From positions 18,476,001-18,540,000 of the forward strand of contig OY756970.1 in NCBI GenBank assembly GCA_963580455.1: 64,000 nt of DNA, written 5' to 3'. A model generated the notes under the pieces. It was given only the letters and a program-made list of their open reading frames with translations, was not told where the DNA came from and made no database searches. This DNA is from Euonymus europaeus. Taxonomy: Eukaryota; Streptophyta; Magnoliopsida; Celastrales; Celastraceae. Position 1 is the stretch's first letter, and every line of letters starts with the position of its first letter. Made by a program: the position numbers and the translations under genes. Shown piece by piece: positions 62,369 to 64,000 of this stretch.

Positions 62369-63263
62369 TGAAAGTCTTTGCACCTCACTAAAAACTTAGT
62401 CAACGAATATAGAAACAAAAATGTGGAAAGTAAATAAACATAACACCAAGAATTTAACGAGAAAAATCCAACCTGGGAAAATCTCGAGTCTATAAGCGAC
62501 TAACTTTGAGGAACAATTCACTAAAACGAATCAAAGTCATCCCTCTCATTCAGTGTATTGCTTCAACCTCACTTAACCTTAACACAGTAGAGTCCACTCT
62601 TGAATCCCTCAAGAGTCTTCACACACAAGTAACTCACCAAGAATAATTTTCAATACAAAAACCCGCACTACAAATCACTTATTAGACACCCAAGTTCACA
62701 CATGAAACAATGAAGTGATTTGCTCTTCTGAAGTTACAAAAATCAATGTTTCAATCTCTCTCAAAATAGTAACTTTGGTAACTTCAAACTAGCTTACATG
62801 AAGTATATATGCCCAACGTGTGTCTTGGATATAAAGACTTATTTTCTCACATGCAACTTATCCTTTTATCACCTGAAAAAATATAACACATATCCAATAC
62901 TGGAAGTGATAACATATGCATGATAAAATGATAACTTTACCTCCACGTGTCATGAAACCATCACAAAACTAACTATCCAAACCACACGGCATGCACCAAT
63001 TTATTTCCTAATAGTATACTAACACTTATATACTCACGTGTGGATAGTCATATAAGAATAGAATACCTATCACAATTGTATAAGACATTCCATTAAACAC
63101 AAACACACGCACCACGTTACATAAAATCCATTATACAATAAGAATTAAAAGCCTATACATTCAACTCTAAAAACCCACATAGCTAAAATAATTTACTACA
63201 CCTAACTTACATCATTACTCATCATCACCCGATCGTCACATATTCAGTGGGCATATACCAACA
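62369..63263 (-). mobile_element. Solo LTR, Copia-type, 895 bp, with exact 5-bp TSD
   Basis: Flanked by CAACT at 62364-62368 and 63264-63268. On the minus strand it starts TGTTGGTATATGCCC and ends GCAAAGACTTTCA, the TG...CA ends of an LTR; TGTTGG is a common Copia start. There is no gag/pol, PBS or second LTR nearby, so it is the product of LTR-LTR recombination. The AAGAATTTAACGAG block is often seen in plant LTRs. Confidence 0.82.
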
Positions 63264-63268
63264 CAACT

Positions 63269-64000
63269 GCTAATAAATAGCAACGACTACACCTAGTGAT
63301 GGTATGGGAGTTTTTAATTAATATCGTTGGTGGCAACCACCAAAATACGGATGCCCCACCACTTTCACACCTTCTGGCTTCTGGTAACCCCATTGACCCG
63401 ACCCGTAAAACCGGAGTCTGTGTAGACTGTAGAGGTGTAATCAGGCTGAGGCTCGTCTGCCCGAAACACACACATGTAGCGTCGTATCGGGCTCCTTTTA
63501 CTGTTTGGGGGCAGCTGGGTCGTGGGAGATTGGGCCCCCTTTTTTGGGCCTTCAAGAAACGAATTAAGATTTGGGTCAAAATTGAAGGATAGAGAATACC
63601 TGGGCAGCAACTGAACCCCGGCCCAATTGACAATCGGATCTCACGAACTTTCCAGTTTCCATCATCACATTAATACCCAGAATGCGAAAACAAATTCAAT
63701 CATCTCGGATCACTATAATTGTTAAAAATGTTCTAAATAATAATAAAATTCACTATTTTCGATTTCGTACTGTTTAGTGCCGTGGTCGGTAGTCCTAGCG
63801 CATTTGGATTTTTGAAGGCTGAATTGGGAATTTTATTTCCTGTTATGATATATTTTTTAAATTAGGCTATTTATCATTCCAAAAGTTAATAAAAAAAAAT
63901 TATTTTTATTCATTCATATTTGACCACCACTCCAATCATATCTACTACTTTAATTTATGATCAACATTTTATTTTGATTTAACTATTAATGTATATTTTT
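63269..64000. other. Right-end intergenic DNA
   Basis: A moderately GC-rich stretch (63350-63620) with overlapping short ORFs on both strands and no domain I recognise, then AT-rich DNA to the end. TAGAGGTGTAATCAGGC near 63430 resembles a hAT end, but no partner was found. Confidence 0.45.

Noticed and set aside
63244..63633. Overlapping ORFs on both strands near the right end (up to 129 codons)
   Set aside because: No domain, no splice logic, and they overlap the LTR edge and repeat-like DNA.

Overview
This window is nuclear DNA from a flowering plant, most likely a eudicot. Its genes are split by many GT-AG introns. Intergenic DNA is AT-rich and full of short non-autonomous transposons, and the proteins have close plant-specific relatives (RAD54, LOH2, PREP1, KRP, ERF109-type, GH17+X8, CXE). 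I saw no bacterial operon, CRISPR array, phage or organellar gene. The species cannot be named from the sequence alone.

Layout. (1) 1-5786 (+): the 3' four fifths of a LOH2-type ceramide synthase; its first exon lies left of the window. (2) 5787-10434: an intergenic desert with an 858-bp hAT-type MITE. (3) 10435-11154 (+): an intronless ERF109-like AP2/ERF factor. (4) 14295-24438 (+): RAD54 in 21 core exons, with an E2F site just upstream, a possible 117-nt cassette exon and two SINEs in its introns. (5) 26320-29675 (-): a seven-exon DUF829/TMEM53-like alpha/beta-hydrolase. (6) 33380-34524 (-): a four-exon CDK inhibitor (KRP/ICK) whose ATG abuts a (GA)20 tract. (7) 35440-35730 (+): a decayed fragment of the neighbouring PREP1 gene. 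(8) 36451-48381 (-): PREP1 presequence protease in 19 exons, with a GC-AG intron, a SINE and a dead fructokinase fragment in its introns. (9) 48950-57288: three CXE-type carboxylesterases around one GPI-anchored beta-1,3-glucanase; the last two esterases are a recent tandem duplicate. (10) 57289-64000: a transposon graveyard without convincing genes: a gene-capturing-type element, a hAT-like element with a 71-bp near-perfect inverted repeat, an element with TIRs over 100 bp and gene-like filler, and a solo Copia-type LTR with exact 5-bp target duplications.

The genes are ordinary single-gene plant loci, not a pathway cluster, although RAD54 (recombination repair) and KRP (cell-cycle brake) both belong to S-phase biology. 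The carboxylesterase group is the only functional cluster. I found no wholly new biological system; the new material is in element structure, pseudogenes and splice structure. Exon coordinates were read by eye from reading frame, splice dinucleotides and recalled homologues, with no alignment tool.
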